Of a stretch of 64,000 nt of DNA, positions 41,001 through 49,501 are shown in pieces. This stretch comes from Cellulomonas chitinilytica (GTDB lineage: Bacteria > Actinomycetota > Actinomycetes > Actinomycetales > Cellulomonadaceae). The first letter of the stretch is position 1, and each line of letters starts with the position of its first letter. The position numbers were made by a program, and so were the translations under genes. The notes under the pieces are model-generated. The model saw only the letters and a list, made by a program, of their open reading frames with translations, was not told the DNA's origin and ran no database searches. The stretch is taken from positions 1 through 64,000 of the forward strand of contig NZ_BONK01000010.1 in assembly GCF_016862675.1 (NCBI RefSeq), written 5' to 3'.

Positions 41001-41084
41001 GGTGAGCGTGGCGGCGGCTGTCCGGCCCGTCGGGCGGCCCGGTGGCCGGGTCCTGACGGCAGGGGCGAACGTGCGGTTCCTCAT
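38046..41084 (-). CDS. man26A: Secreted beta-mannanase, GH26 with CBM23 and SLH domains (Man26A-like)
   Basis: A 1012-residue modular enzyme that cleaves mannan backbones: signal peptide to about 47 (ALPAHAAG), GH26 catalytic domain about 60-390, an Ig-like module about 430-530, a CBM23-like mannan-binding domain to about 720, SLH motifs about 725-880 (FSDVPRGHPYETEILWLYGQG onwards) for cell-wall attachment, and a C-terminal domain. The acid/base is E233 in FRPWHENAG and the nucleophile is E340 in FTEFGVSGG. Order and length match Cellulomonas fimi Man26A as I remember it. The ATG at 41084 has AGGAGG four bases before it. A TATGTT -10 (41152-41147) and a CGCTT-type operator lie upstream. Confidence 0.96.
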   Translation of the reverse strand: MRNRTFAPAVRTRPPGRPTGRTAAATLTATLTALAVTGLVALPAHAAGPAPAAAPAVTAADDTVDLVDPAATPETRSLFSYLRDVRGDGILFGHQHTTSYGLTFDTDDGASSDVKSATGDLPAVFGWDTLIIQGDERPGQQGNTAAQNVAILADSIEKADAAGGINTLSAHMENFVTGGSFYDTTGDTLRAVLPGGAKNADLNAYLDNVALLAGSVHREDGAPVPIVFRPWHENAGSWFWWGAAFGSPGEYQELFRYTVEYLRDVKDVHNLLYAFSPGSGFGGNAEQYLKTYPGDDFIDVLGLDAYDDTGSQTFLDGLVADLGMIADLADERGKVSAFTEFGVSGGVGSSGTNPESWFTKVLGAIKGDPKAARNAYMLTWANFDVGQHFVPVPGDGTYEDFQAYAADPFTLFAPEVEGAFDRATTATPAEPLVHLVSPADGSRVATGPTTIRVTVQGVSPERVYVTSSKGATVELSKGDGLWWTGEWAIPAGQLDNSTQGLTVHVVDGGTQVLTDDASAVLGPRPTFPAGVVDDFEGYGDDTALRAEYVSYGANTLSLETGVHGGGSKALRMDYDFGTQTYTGLGKQVGADWSDFSELSLWVKPDGSNNKLVLQLVAGGVSYEAYPSLAGTTASVVTVPFRDWRPAPWDTSHADRRITAEDLKAVAQFNVYVNQVDGGAPSGSIVVDDITAKVGPPVFSDVPRGHPYETEILWLYGQGLDAGYPDGTFRPTKAETRRAAVSLLYRYSDATFTPAVKKPSFVDVPKKDRDYAAVEWAVDQKIVSNKPVPLFLPDAPLDRSSAAQLLWKLAGSPEPDAAATFKDVPSWFPYAKAIAWATEKGVVTPVSATQYGVLKVVARQDMAAYLHRYDHLPTPLEPQLLYDFADGAQGWSSFAGTATGTGGALAVDSPAPDGTWAGVQPGSLDLTGRTELRFDLAQTTGVDTKVALQVGSSWTWCETALTGWIDGPRVDENAVVVDLTTLSADCQAQLGDVKGINIYLNAGQHVIDDVEVR

Positions 41085-41189
41085 CGAACCTCCTGGGTGA
41101 CCCGGGGTCGGCGCAGCCGATCCAGGGGACGTCTGCGGACTTTCTCAACATAACAAACTAAGTCCCCAGATCTATCGAAACCAGACCCC

Positions 41190-41199
41190 GAAGCGATTC
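41190..41199. promoter_or_regulatory. GAAGCGATTC operator candidate upstream of mannanase
   Basis: GAAGCGATTC is the exact inverse of the element at 22394 upstream of the pectate lyase and is flanked here by CCCC and AGGGG, extending the dyad. It lies 106 bases before the mannanase start in the AT-richer divergent region shared with the ABC exporter operon (41085-41310), in which I see no other gene. Confidence 0.4.
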
Positions 41200-41310
41200 A
41201 GGGGCGCCCGCCCGATCTCACAGGTCGGCCACAGGTTCGTGCTACGGCCGCCCCAGGAGGCCTGCCTACTTTCGACCCCGGCAACCAACGGGCTCGTCGT
41301 GAGGACAGAC

Positions 41311-42531
41311 ATGCTGCGGCTGTGGAGGCGGACCGGTCCGCTCGTGAGGATCGCGGCGGGTGTCGCCGTGGTCGGGCTGGTGACCGCCGGGGTGTGGTGG
41401 TTCGGCATCCGGGACGCCTCCGCGTCCGACGCCGCGTCACCCACGACCCGGACGGTCGCCGCGAGCCTGACGACGATGCAGAAGTCCGTCAGCGGGAGCG
41501 GCACGATCACCCCCGCGGTGCAGGAGGACGTGTCGTTCGAGGTGAGCGGCACCGTCACGGCGGTCGACGTCACGGCGGGCCAGACGGTCACCGCCGGCCA
41601 GACGCTCGCGACCGTCGACACCCTGCAGCTCAACGCCGACCTGCTCTCCGCGCAGGCGTCGCTCGCGAGCGCGAAGGCCAAGCTGTCGGACGCGACCGAC
41701 TCCTCGGACGGGTCGACGAGCGCGAAGGCGCAGATCGCCGCCGCGCAGGCGCAGGTCGACGTCGCCCAGTCGCAGGCCGACTCGGCGCAGACGGCGATGG
41801 CCGGTGCGACGCTCACCGCCCCCGTCGCCGGGCTGCTCACCGAGGTGAACCTGGAGGTGGGCGACGCGGTGACGGGCTCGTCCGGCGGCGACGGCGGCAA
41901 CGGCTCCGACCCGTCGGCCGGCGGCTCGGACACGTCGTCCGCCCAGTTCGTCATCGTCGGCACCGACGCGTGGCAGGTCGAGGTCAGCGTCTCCGACGCC
42001 GACGTCGCGAACGTCGCCGTGGGCGACCAGGCGGAGGTCACGCCCGACGGCGCCACCGACCCGGTGTTCGGCACGATCGCGTCGATCGGCCTGCTGTCCA
42101 CGAGCAGCCAGGGCGTCGCCGCCTACCCGGTGACCGTCGACATCACCCCCGGCCAGGAGGGCCTGCACGACGGCGTGTCCGCCGACGTCGACCTCGTCTA
42201 CGAGCGCCGCACGGACGTGCTCACGATCCCGAGCCTCGCGGTGACCACGACGGACGGGACGTCGACCGTCACGAAGGTCGCGGCCGACGGCACGCAGAGC
42301 ACCGTCGAGGTGACCACCGGCGAGACGTCCGGGAACCTCACGGAGATCACCGCCGGCCTGTCCGAGGGCGACGAGGTGGTGCTCGCGGTGTTCACGCCGG
42401 GCGGCAACCGCGGCCAGCAGGGCGAGAACGGCGGACCCCAGCTCCAGGGCAACTTCCCCGAGGGGTTCCAGGGCGGACCGCCCGAGGGCTTCACGGGCGG
42501 GAACTTCCAGGGCGGTCCGAACAATGGCTGA
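41311..42531 (+). CDS. MacA/HlyD-type membrane fusion protein (first adaptor)
   Basis: A 406-residue adaptor anchored by one N-terminal membrane helix (VRIAAGVAVVGLVTAGVWWFG). It has barrel-sandwich halves (TVTAVDVTAGQTVTAGQTLATVD; TLTAPVAGLLTEVNLEVGDAV) around a short Ala-rich coiled-coil, and a C-terminal Gly/Pro/Phe-rich tail of repeated GNFPEGFQGG-like units. In a one-membrane organism it would bridge the ABC pump to the cell wall. The ATG at 41311 has GAGGACAG before it; a GTG at 41299 is possible. Its stop overlaps the ATPase start by eight bases. Confidence 0.88.
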   Translation: MLRLWRRTGPLVRIAAGVAVVGLVTAGVWWFGIRDASASDAASPTTRTVAASLTTMQKSVSGSGTITPAVQEDVSFEVSGTVTAVDVTAGQTVTAGQTLATVDTLQLNADLLSAQASLASAKAKLSDATDSSDGSTSAKAQIAAAQAQVDVAQSQADSAQTAMAGATLTAPVAGLLTEVNLEVGDAVTGSSGGDGGNGSDPSAGGSDTSSAQFVIVGTDAWQVEVSVSDADVANVAVGDQAEVTPDGATDPVFGTIASIGLLSTSSQGVAAYPVTVDITPGQEGLHDGVSADVDLVYERRTDVLTIPSLAVTTTDGTSTVTKVAADGTQSTVEVTTGETSGNLTEITAGLSEGDEVVLAVFTPGGNRGQQGENGGPQLQGNFPEGFQGGPPEGFTGGNFQGGPNNG

Positions 42532-43246
42532 CGCCCGGGACAGCACCCCCGTCATCGACCTCGCGGGCGTCCGCAAGACGTACCGCACGGGCAGCATCGA
42601 GTTCGAGGCGCTCCGTGGCGTGGACCTGCGCATCGACGAGGGCGAGTACGTCGCGGTCATGGGCCCGTCGGGCTCCGGCAAGTCGACCCTGATGAACATC
42701 CTCGGCTGCCTTGACACCCTCACCGCCGGGTCGTACCGGCTCGCGGGGGAGGACGTCGGCGAGCTCGACGAGATCGACCTCGCGGACATCCGCAACCGGC
42801 GCATCGGGTTCGTGTTCCAGCAGTTCAACCTCCTGCCGTCCCTGTCGGCGCTGCGCAACGTCGAGCTGCCCCTGATGTACGGGCGGGTCCACGGCGCCGA
42901 GCGGCGCGAGCGGGCCGTGGCAGCCCTGGAGCGCGTCGGGCTGGGCGACCGGCTCGACAACCGGCCGGGCGAGCTGTCCGGCGGCCAGCAGCAGCGCGTC
43001 GCCGTCGCCCGGGCGCTCGTCGGCGAGCCGGCGCTGCTGCTCGCGGACGAGCCGACCGGCAACCTGGACACGGTCTCGTCGCACGACGTGCTCCGGCTGT
43101 TCGACGAGCTGCACGCGCAGGGCCGCACGATCGTGCTCATCACGCACGAGGCCGAGGTGGCCGAGCGGGCGCAGCGCGTGGTCCGGGTCCGCGACGGGCT
43201 CGTCGTCGAGGACACCGGCGTCCCCCGCACGGCGGTGGTCGCATGA
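42524..43246 (+). CDS. MacB-type ABC transporter ATP-binding protein
   Basis: A 240-residue ABC ATPase of the LolD/MacB/FtsE group: Walker [10 protein letters not shown] at 47-55, Q-loop FVFQQFNLL, signature LSGGQQQR, Walker [14 protein letters not shown] and the H-loop in [10 protein letters not shown]. It powers the permease encoded next and overlaps both neighbours. Confidence 0.95.
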   Translation: MADARDSTPVIDLAGVRKTYRTGSIEFEALRGVDLRIDEGEYVAVMGPSGSGKSTLMNILGCLDTLTAGSYRLAGEDVGELDEIDLADIRNRRIGFVFQQFNLLPSLSALRNVELPLMYGRVHGAERRERAVAALERVGLGDRLDNRPGELSGGQQQRVAVARALVGEPALLLADEPTGNLDTVSSHDVLRLFDELHAQGRTIVLITHEAEVAERAQRVVRVRDGLVVEDTGVPRTAVVA

Positions 43247-44475
43247 CCTGGACGGAGACGCTGCGGACCGGCTGGTCCGCGGTGCGCAGCCACGGCCTGC
43301 GCTCCACGCTCACGGTGCTCGGCATCCTCATCGGCATCGCCGCGGTCATCCTCACCGTCGGCCTCGGCCTCGGCACCCAGAAGGACGTGTCGGCGCAGAT
43401 CAGCTCGCTCGGCAGCAACCTGCTCATCGTCAAGCCCGGCAGCAGCACCGACTCGAGCGGGATCCGCGGCGGGTTCGGCACGCGCACCACGCTGACGCGG
43501 GCCGACGCCGAGGCGCTGGCCTCGAAGGTCAACGTCCCGGACGTCGCCGCGGTGGCGCCCGAGAAGACGACGTCGGTGTCGCTGGAGGCCGGCGACACCA
43601 ACTGGACCACCCAGGTGGTCGGCACCACGACGGACTGGCTCGCCGTGCGGGCCCGCACGATCGCGAGCGGCACGTTCTTCACGCAGGAGCAGGACGACGA
43701 GCGCGCCAACGTCGTCGTCCTCGGCCCCGAGACGGCCAAGGAGCTGTTCGGCACCACGCGTGTCGTCGGGCAGACCGTCACCATCGCGGGCCACGACTTC
43801 CAGGTGATCGGCGTGCTCGAGCCGCAGGGCGCCAGCGGCGACAGCGACCTCGACGACACGGCCGTCGTGCCGCTCAGCACCGCGGCGGACACGCTCGTCG
43901 GCGGCCAGTCCCGCGAGGCCGTCTCGACCGTCTACCTCCAGGCCGCGTCGGGCGACCAGCTCAGCGCCGCCTACCAGGAGGCCACGCAGACCCTGCTCAA
44001 CCTGCACGGCATCACCGACGCGTCCAGCGCCGACTTCACGGTGAACAGCCAGGACGCCCTGGTGTCGACCGCGACCGCCGTCTACAAGACGCTCACCGTG
44101 CTGCTCACCGGCATCGCGGCCCTGTCCCTGCTCGTCGGCGGCATCGGGGTCATGAACATCATGCTCGTGTCCGTCACCGAGCGGACCCGCGAGATCGGCC
44201 TGCGCAAGGCGCTCGGCGCCCCGCCGTGGGCGATCCGGCGGCAGTTCCTCGTCGAGGCCGGCGTGCTCGGTCTCGGCGGCGGGATCCTCGGCGCCGCGCT
44301 CGGCATCGTCGCGGCGCAGGTGCTGCCCGGCCTGCTCGACACCTCCGTCGTCGTCTCGGGCGCCGCCGTCGCCGGGTCCGTCGTCGTCGCCATCGCGATC
44401 GGCCTCGTGTTCGGCGTCTACCCCGCGACCCGGGCCGCCCGGCTCGCCCCCATCGACGCGCTGCGGGCGGAGTGA
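43243..44475 (+). CDS. MacB/FtsX-type ABC transporter permease
   Basis: A 410-residue permease with the MacB layout: TM1 ([22 protein letters not shown]), a MacB_PCD extracellular domain of about 230 residues, and three C-terminal helices beginning [27 protein letters not shown], the FtsX signature. Such pumps are mechanotransmitters that expel peptides, lipids or macrolides; the cargo here is unknown. The ATG overlaps the ATPase stop. Confidence 0.94.
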   Translation: MTWTETLRTGWSAVRSHGLRSTLTVLGILIGIAAVILTVGLGLGTQKDVSAQISSLGSNLLIVKPGSSTDSSGIRGGFGTRTTLTRADAEALASKVNVPDVAAVAPEKTTSVSLEAGDTNWTTQVVGTTTDWLAVRARTIASGTFFTQEQDDERANVVVLGPETAKELFGTTRVVGQTVTIAGHDFQVIGVLEPQGASGDSDLDDTAVVPLSTAADTLVGGQSREAVSTVYLQAASGDQLSAAYQEATQTLLNLHGITDASSADFTVNSQDALVSTATAVYKTLTVLLTGIAALSLLVGGIGVMNIMLVSVTERTREIGLRKALGAPPWAIRRQFLVEAGVLGLGGGILGAALGIVAAQVLPGLLDTSVVVSGAAVAGSVVVAIAIGLVFGVYPATRAARLAPIDALRAE

Positions 44476-44510
44476 CCATGCCCGCGCGCGACCCTCTCAA
44501 GGAGAACCTC

Positions 44511-45473
44511 ATGACCCGCTCACCCCGCACGCGCCGCACGGCCGCCGCGCTGGCCCTTCCCGCGCTCGCGACGGTCGGCGTGCTCCTGCTCGCCGCCTGC
44601 TCGTCCGCGGGTGGGGACGGCACCGGCACCCGGCAGGACGGCGGAGGGTCGACCGCGCAGGCGCCGCAGACGACCGGGCGGCAGGGCGGCGGCGGCACGT
44701 CGGGCGAGATCGTCGCGATCGACGGCACCGTGATGCAGCTGCGCGGCTCGGACTCCCAGACGTCCGTGACCTGGACCGACACCACCACGGTCACGCGCAC
44801 CGTCGCGGCGGCGCTCGCGGACGTCACCGTCGGGTCGTGCGTCGCGACGACGTCGGCCTCCACCGGCGACGACGCGCAGTCCTCGGACGACGCGGGGCCC
44901 GCGAGCACCGTGCGGATCACGGCTGCGTCGGACGACGGCACCTGCGGGTTCGGCGGCGGCGCGTTCGGCGGACCGGGCGGAGGTCCCGGCGGCGGTGGTG
45001 GACCGCAGGGCGGCGAGCAGGGCGGCGGCCCGCAGGGCACGCGGCCGACGGGCCGCCCCGACGGCGCACCCACCGACCTCCCGTCGGGCGCCCCCGGGTT
45101 CACGGGCGGCTTCGGCGGCTTCTCGTCCGGCACGGTCACCGCGGTGGACGGCAGCACGATCACGATTGAGCAGACCCGCCCGCAGCTCTCTCCGGACGGC
45201 GGCGCGAGCGACGACCCCACCACCAGCACGGTCACGGTGACGGTGGACGCGTCGACGACGTACACGAAGGAGGCGGCGTCCGACGCGTCCGCGATCGCCG
45301 TCGGCCTGTGCGCGGTCGCCCGCGGCGAGGCGGACGACAGCGGCAAGGTCACCGCCACGACCCTCACGCTGTCCGACAAGAGCGCCGACGGCTGCAGCAC
45401 CGGCTTCATGATGCGCGGCACCCGGCCGGGCGGCGGGACCGGCGACGACCAGGACGGCGGCTCGAATGCCTGA
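44511..45473 (+). CDS. Lipoprotein with DUF5666-like repeats
   Basis: A 320-residue lipoprotein: signal peptide with lipobox LLLAACSS, then two DUF5666-like beta segments (SGEIVAIDGTVMQL and SGTVTAVDGSTITIEQT) flanking a Gly/Pro/Gln-rich linker. The ATG at 44511 has AAGGAG seven bases upstream. Its place between the permease and the second adaptor suggests an accessory part of the exporter. The stop overlaps the next start by eight bases. Confidence 0.85.
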   Translation: MTRSPRTRRTAAALALPALATVGVLLLAACSSAGGDGTGTRQDGGGSTAQAPQTTGRQGGGGTSGEIVAIDGTVMQLRGSDSQTSVTWTDTTTVTRTVAAALADVTVGSCVATTSASTGDDAQSSDDAGPASTVRITAASDDGTCGFGGGAFGGPGGGPGGGGGPQGGEQGGGPQGTRPTGRPDGAPTDLPSGAPGFTGGFGGFSSGTVTAVDGSTITIEQTRPQLSPDGGASDDPTTSTVTVTVDASTTYTKEAASDASAIAVGLCAVARGEADDSGKVTATTLTLSDKSADGCSTGFMMRGTRPGGGTGDDQDGGSNA

Positions 45474-47433
45474 CGCACGCGCCCACCTCGACCCGCGGCC
45501 GTCCGTCTCGGCCCGCCGCACGGCACGCCGCCGGCGCGTCGTGATCCTCACCGCGGCGGGCGCCGCGGTGCTCGTGGCGGCCGGCGGCGGGGTCGCCCTC
45601 GCGGTCGGCGGCTCCGGGCAGGACCGCTACCGCACCGCGGAGGTCACCCGGGACACGGTCACGCAGACGATCCACGCGACCGGCACGGTCTCGTCGGCGA
45701 CCCGCCGCGACCTCGCGTTCTCCGTCGCGGGCACGGTCGCCACGGTGCCCGTGGCCGTCGGGCAGACCGTCACCGCGGGCCAGACCCTGGCGACCCTCGA
45801 CACCACGTCGCTGCAGGACGGCGTCGACGCCGCGTCGTCGGCGCTCGCCGACGCGCAGCAGCAGCTCGAGGACGACCTGGCGTCGCAGACGGCGAGCTCG
45901 TCGACGTCCTCGTCGTCGACGTCGTCGTCCGCCACGACGGCCCCGTCGTCGGGCTCGACCCCGTCGTCCGACGCGTCGACGGGCAGCTCGACCGACGCGG
46001 GCTCGACGGGCTCGCGCCCGTCCGGCGGGTCCGGCACGACCGACCCGGCGGTCGCGGCCGCGACGGCCGCCGTGCAGCGGGCCCAGCGGGAGCTGCTCAC
46101 GCAGTACGAGGCCGCGGCCTCGGCGCTCGCGACGAGCAGCGCGAGCGTGACGTCCGCACAGGCCACGTGCGCCGCGTTCCTCGCGGTCATGGGTGAGGAC
46201 GTCGAGCCGACGCCGGACCCCTCGGCCAGCCCGTCGCCGTCGCCGAGCCCCTCCACGACCGACGACCCGACCGCCGACCCCACTGCGGACGCCGGCGACG
46301 ACACCACGGACCCGACCTCGGCCGTGGCCCGGGCGCTCGCCGACTGCCAGGCGGCGGTGAGCGGCACGCTGTCCGCGCAGCAGACGACGGACGCGCAGCA
46401 GCAGGCGCTGCTGGCCCTCGCGACGTCGCTCGACGACGCCGTCCAGGCGCTGCAGAGGGCCCAGGCCGCGGCGAGCGCGTCGACCGGCTCGACGGGCGCG
46501 GCGGACTCGCCCTCCACGGACGGCTCGTCCTCGTCGACGTCCACCCCGTCGCCGACCACGCCGGCACCGAGCCCGTCCGCGTCGAGCACGTCGAGCTCGT
46601 CCAGCTCCTCGGGCTCGTCGCCGGACCGCTCGGGCAGCTCGACGACTGCCGCGTCGGCCGCGACGATCCTCGCCGACCAGGCCGCGATCGACCTGGCCGA
46701 GGCGGACCTGGCGGTGGCGCAGCACCAGCTCGCGTTCGTCACGCTGACGTCGCCGATCGCGGGCACGGTCGCGGCGGTGTCGATCACGCCCGGTGCGTCG
46801 GTCGACGCCTCCTCGACGACCGCGGTCGTCACGGTGCTCGGCACCGACGGCCACACGGTCGCCACGACGGTGCCGCTGACCAGCATCGACATCGTCGAGG
46901 TCGGCCAGGCGGCGACGGTCACCACCCCCACCACCGACGCGACGCTCACGGCGAAGGTCACGAGCATCGGCGTGCTGGACCAGTCGGAGACGTCGGAGCC
47001 GTCGTACGCGGTGGAGCTCGCGCTCGACCCGACGTCCGGGACGCTCTACGACGGCGCGTCCGCGCAGGTCACGATCACGGTCGCCGGCGGCGAGGAGGTG
47101 CTCACGGTGCCCACGTCGGCGGTGCACGTCGACGGCGCGACGGCGACGGTGCAGGTGCTGCGGGACGGCACCCCGACGGACGTCACGGTCGAGCGCGGGG
47201 CGGTCGGCTCGGAGCGGACCGAGATCGTCTCCGGCCTGACGCTGGGCGACGAGGTCGTCCTCGCGGACACGACGCAGGCCGTCGACCCGGGCTCGTCGAG
47301 CACGAACGGCGGTCTGTCGGGGCTGGGCGGCGACGGCGCCGAGGTCCAGGGCGGCTTCGCACCGCCGGCCGGCTTCGACCCGAACCAGCTCCGCGGCCCG
47401 GTCACTCAGGGAGGTGGCACCGGCGGTCGGTAG
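45466..47433 (+). CDS. HlyD-type membrane fusion protein with Ser/Thr-rich insertions (second adaptor)
   Basis: A 655-residue adaptor: a membrane helix at about 25-47, barrel-sandwich halves (TVATVPVAVGQTVTAGQTLATLD and TLTSPIAGTVAAVSITPGASVD) separated by about 320 residues instead of the usual 50-100, a beta-barrel and a C-terminal tail. The inserted hairpin region carries three low-complexity blocks rich in Ser, Thr, Pro and Asp, mucin-like and probably glycosylated or disordered, between coiled-coil pieces. An operon with two different adaptors for one pump is unusual. Confidence 0.85.
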   Translation: MPDARAHLDPRPSVSARRTARRRRVVILTAAGAAVLVAAGGGVALAVGGSGQDRYRTAEVTRDTVTQTIHATGTVSSATRRDLAFSVAGTVATVPVAVGQTVTAGQTLATLDTTSLQDGVDAASSALADAQQQLEDDLASQTASSSTSSSSTSSSATTAPSSGSTPSSDASTGSSTDAGSTGSRPSGGSGTTDPAVAAATAAVQRAQRELLTQYEAAASALATSSASVTSAQATCAAFLAVMGEDVEPTPDPSASPSPSPSPSTTDDPTADPTADAGDDTTDPTSAVARALADCQAAVSGTLSAQQTTDAQQQALLALATSLDDAVQALQRAQAAASASTGSTGAADSPSTDGSSSSTSTPSPTTPAPSPSASSTSSSSSSSGSSPDRSGSSTTAASAATILADQAAIDLAEADLAVAQHQLAFVTLTSPIAGTVAAVSITPGASVDASSTTAVVTVLGTDGHTVATTVPLTSIDIVEVGQAATVTTPTTDATLTAKVTSIGVLDQSETSEPSYAVELALDPTSGTLYDGASAQVTITVAGGEEVLTVPTSAVHVDGATATVQVLRDGTPTDVTVERGAVGSERTEIVSGLTLGDEVVLADTTQAVDPGSSSTNGGLSGLGGDGAEVQGGFAPPAGFDPNQLRGPVTQGGGTGGR

Positions 47434-47436
47434 GCT
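47431..47436 (+). promoter_or_regulatory. Likely -10 element of proC
   Basis: TAGGCT overlaps the stop of the preceding adaptor gene, 43 bases before the proC start. A GC-rich hairpin (GTCGCCGCC / GGCGGCGCGAC, one bulge) and GGGAGG follow in the leader. No convincing -35 is visible. Confidence 0.4.
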
Positions 47437-47478
47437 CACGGCGTCGCCGCCGGACGGCGGCGCGACGGGAGGACCACG

Positions 47479-48312
47479 ATGACCGACCAGACACCCGGCA
47501 CCCCGCAGGTCGCGGTGCTCGGTGGCGGCGTGATGGGCGAGACGCTGCTCGCGGCGCTGCTCACCGCGGGCTGGGCACCTGAGCAGCTCGAGGTTACGGA
47601 GCACTCGCCGGCCCGCGCCGCCGAGCTCGCCGGGCGCTACGCGGTCCGCACGGGCGCGTCGAACCGCGAGGCCGCGGCCCGAGCGGACGTGGTGCTCGTG
47701 GCGGTCAAGCCGAACGTGGTCAGCACGGTGCTCGACGAGATCGCGCCGGTCCTCAAGGGCGGCGAGGTCGTGGTGACCGTCGCGGCCGGCCTGCCGATCT
47801 CGGCCTACGAGGGCCGTCTCCCGGCGGCCACGCCGGTGGTCCGCGTCATGCCGAACACGCCGGCGGTCGTCGGGAAGGGGGCGAGCGCGATCGCGGGCGG
47901 CACGCACGCGACGGACGGGCACCTCGTCCTCGTCGAGAAGATGCTCGCGTCGACCGGCCTGGTCGTACGGGTCGCCGAGAAGGACCTCGACGCGGTCACC
48001 GCGATCTCGGGGTCCGGCCCGGCGTACGCGTTCTACCTGATCGACGCGATGGCGGAGGCGGGTGTCCTGCTGGGCCTGACCCGTGACCTCGCGACGAAGC
48101 TCGCGGTGGCGACGGTCGAGGGCTCCGCGGCGCTGGCCGCGCAGTCGGGCGACCACCCGGTGGTGCTCCGTGAGCGGGTGTCCTCGCCCGGCGGCACGAC
48201 GGTCGCGGCGGTCCGGGAGCTCGACGCGCACGGCGTCCGGGCGGGTGTCGTGGCGGCGGCCGAGGCGGCGCGGGACCGCTCGCGCGAGCTCGGCGCGCAG
48301 TACGCCGGCTGA
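47479..48312 (+). CDS. proC: Pyrroline-5-carboxylate reductase
   Basis: A 277-residue enzyme of the last step of proline synthesis. An N-terminal Rossmann fold (VAVLGGGVMGETLLAALL), VLVAVKPNVV, VRVMPNTPAVVGKGASAIAGG and the C-terminal dimer domain signature TAISGSGPAYAFYLIDAMAEAGVLLGL followed by VSSPGGTTVAAVREL are all intact. The ATG at 47479 has GGGAGG seven bases upstream. Confidence 0.97.
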   Translation: MTDQTPGTPQVAVLGGGVMGETLLAALLTAGWAPEQLEVTEHSPARAAELAGRYAVRTGASNREAAARADVVLVAVKPNVVSTVLDEIAPVLKGGEVVVTVAAGLPISAYEGRLPAATPVVRVMPNTPAVVGKGASAIAGGTHATDGHLVLVEKMLASTGLVVRVAEKDLDAVTAISGSGPAYAFYLIDAMAEAGVLLGLTRDLATKLAVATVEGSAALAAQSGDHPVVLRERVSSPGGTTVAAVRELDAHGVRAGVVAAAEAARDRSRELGAQYAG

Positions 48313-48328
48313 CGACGACGAGCACCCG

Positions 48329-49339
48329 ATGACCACCGCCGCCCGCCCGCCCGCGATGAGCGACGTCGCCCAGCTGGCCGGCGTCTCGCACCAGACCGTC
48401 TCCCGCGTGCTGAACGACCACCCGAGCGTCCGCCCGGAGACGCGCGACCGGGTCAACGACGCGATCGCCCGGCTCGGGTACCGCCGCAACAGCGCCGCCC
48501 GTGCGCTGGTGACCCGCCGGTCGGGGACGCTCGGCGTCGTCACGCCCGCCACGGCGCTGTACGGCCCGACGAGCACGCTCGTGGGGCTGGAGGAGGCCGC
48601 CCGCGTGGTCGGCTGGTACGTGTCGGTGGCGACGATCCGGCAGTTCGACGGCGAGACGATGCACGCCGCGGTCGAGCACTTCCTCGGCCAGGGGGTCGAC
48701 GGGATCGCGATCATCGCGCCGACCACGGAGGTCGCGCAGGCCATCGCGGCGATCGCGTCGCCGGTGCCGGTGGTGCTCATCTCGTCGGCCTCGGACGTGC
48801 CGCCGGTCCCGCACCTGCACGCCGTGGGGGTGGACCAGCGGCACGGCGCCCGGCTGGCCACGCAGCACCTGCTCGACCAGGGGCACGCCGCGGTGGTCCA
48901 CGTGGCCGGCCCGCAGGACTGGTTCGACGCGCAGGACCGGCTCGAGGGCTGGCGCGAGGTGTGCGGCCCGGGTGCGCCGGAGCACATCGAGGCCGGGTGG
49001 GACGCCGCGGACGGGTACGAGCTCGGCCTGCGGATGGTCCGGGAGGGGCTGCCGTCGGCGATCTTCGCCGCGAACGACCAGCTCGCGCTCGGCCTGCTGC
49101 ACGCGTTCTGGGAGCGCGGGGTGCGGGTGCCGGACGACGTGGCGGTGGTCGGGTTCGACGACGAGGTCGGGGCGGCGCACTACACGCCGCCGCTGACGAC
49201 GGTCCGGCAGGACTTCGGTGCGCTCGGGCGGCTGGCCGTCCGGTCGCTGGAGGCCGCGTTCGCGGGCACCGACGTGGCCCGGCAGCAGATTCCTGCGGAG
49301 CTCGTGGTGCGCCGGAGCTCGGTCCGCACCGCGGTCTGA
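48329..49339 (+). CDS. LacI-family transcriptional regulator, likely of arabinose genes
   Basis: A 336-residue LacI-type repressor: helix-turn-helix MSDVAQLAGVSHQTVSRVLN with the LNDHPSVRPETRDRVNDAIARLGY hinge, then a periplasmic-binding-protein-like sensor domain (DGIAIIAPT, PAVVHVAGP-type core, IFAANDQLALGLLHAFWERG, DVAVVGFDD). The ATG at 48329 is used; the ATG at 48356 directly before the HTH is an alternative. It lies just upstream of araBDA on the same strand, and a LacI-style palindrome follows it and recurs before the sugar transporter, so it probably represses both until the inducing pentose is present. Confidence 0.9.
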   Translation: MTTAARPPAMSDVAQLAGVSHQTVSRVLNDHPSVRPETRDRVNDAIARLGYRRNSAARALVTRRSGTLGVVTPATALYGPTSTLVGLEEAARVVGWYVSVATIRQFDGETMHAAVEHFLGQGVDGIAIIAPTTEVAQAIAAIASPVPVVLISSASDVPPVPHLHAVGVDQRHGARLATQHLLDQGHAAVVHVAGPQDWFDAQDRLEGWREVCGPGAPEHIEAGWDAADGYELGLRMVREGLPSAIFAANDQLALGLLHAFWERGVRVPDDVAVVGFDDEVGAAHYTPPLTTVRQDFGALGRLAVRSLEAAFAGTDVARQQIPAELVVRRSSVRTAV

Positions 49340-49381
49340 GGCGTCCGGGCGACACCCGTTCCGGAGGTTTACGGATCCACC

Positions 49382-49398
49382 GATGTGAGCGCTAACAT
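49382..49398 (+). promoter_or_regulatory. Operator/promoter of araBDA
   Basis: GATGTGAGCGCTAACAT contains an AGCGCT-centred palindrome with ATGT/ACAT ends, typical for LacI-family proteins. TAACAT at its right end serves as a -10, so binding would block transcription of araB 104 bases downstream. The identical 17 bases stand upstream of the sugar ABC transporter at 54719-54735. Confidence 0.8.
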
Positions 49399-49501
49399 TG
49401 GCCCCGGCCGCCGGTGTCCTCCGGGTGGCCGGTGATCGTCCGCCGTGCCACGTCGACCGCTCGTCGCACCGGCCGGACGCCTGCGACGAAGGAGCCGTGA
49501 C

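Noticed and set aside
47431..47478. A riboswitch in the proC leader
   Set aside because: Only a short GC hairpin is present; 40 bases are too few for a known aptamer, and it is more simply a leader with a ribosome-binding site.
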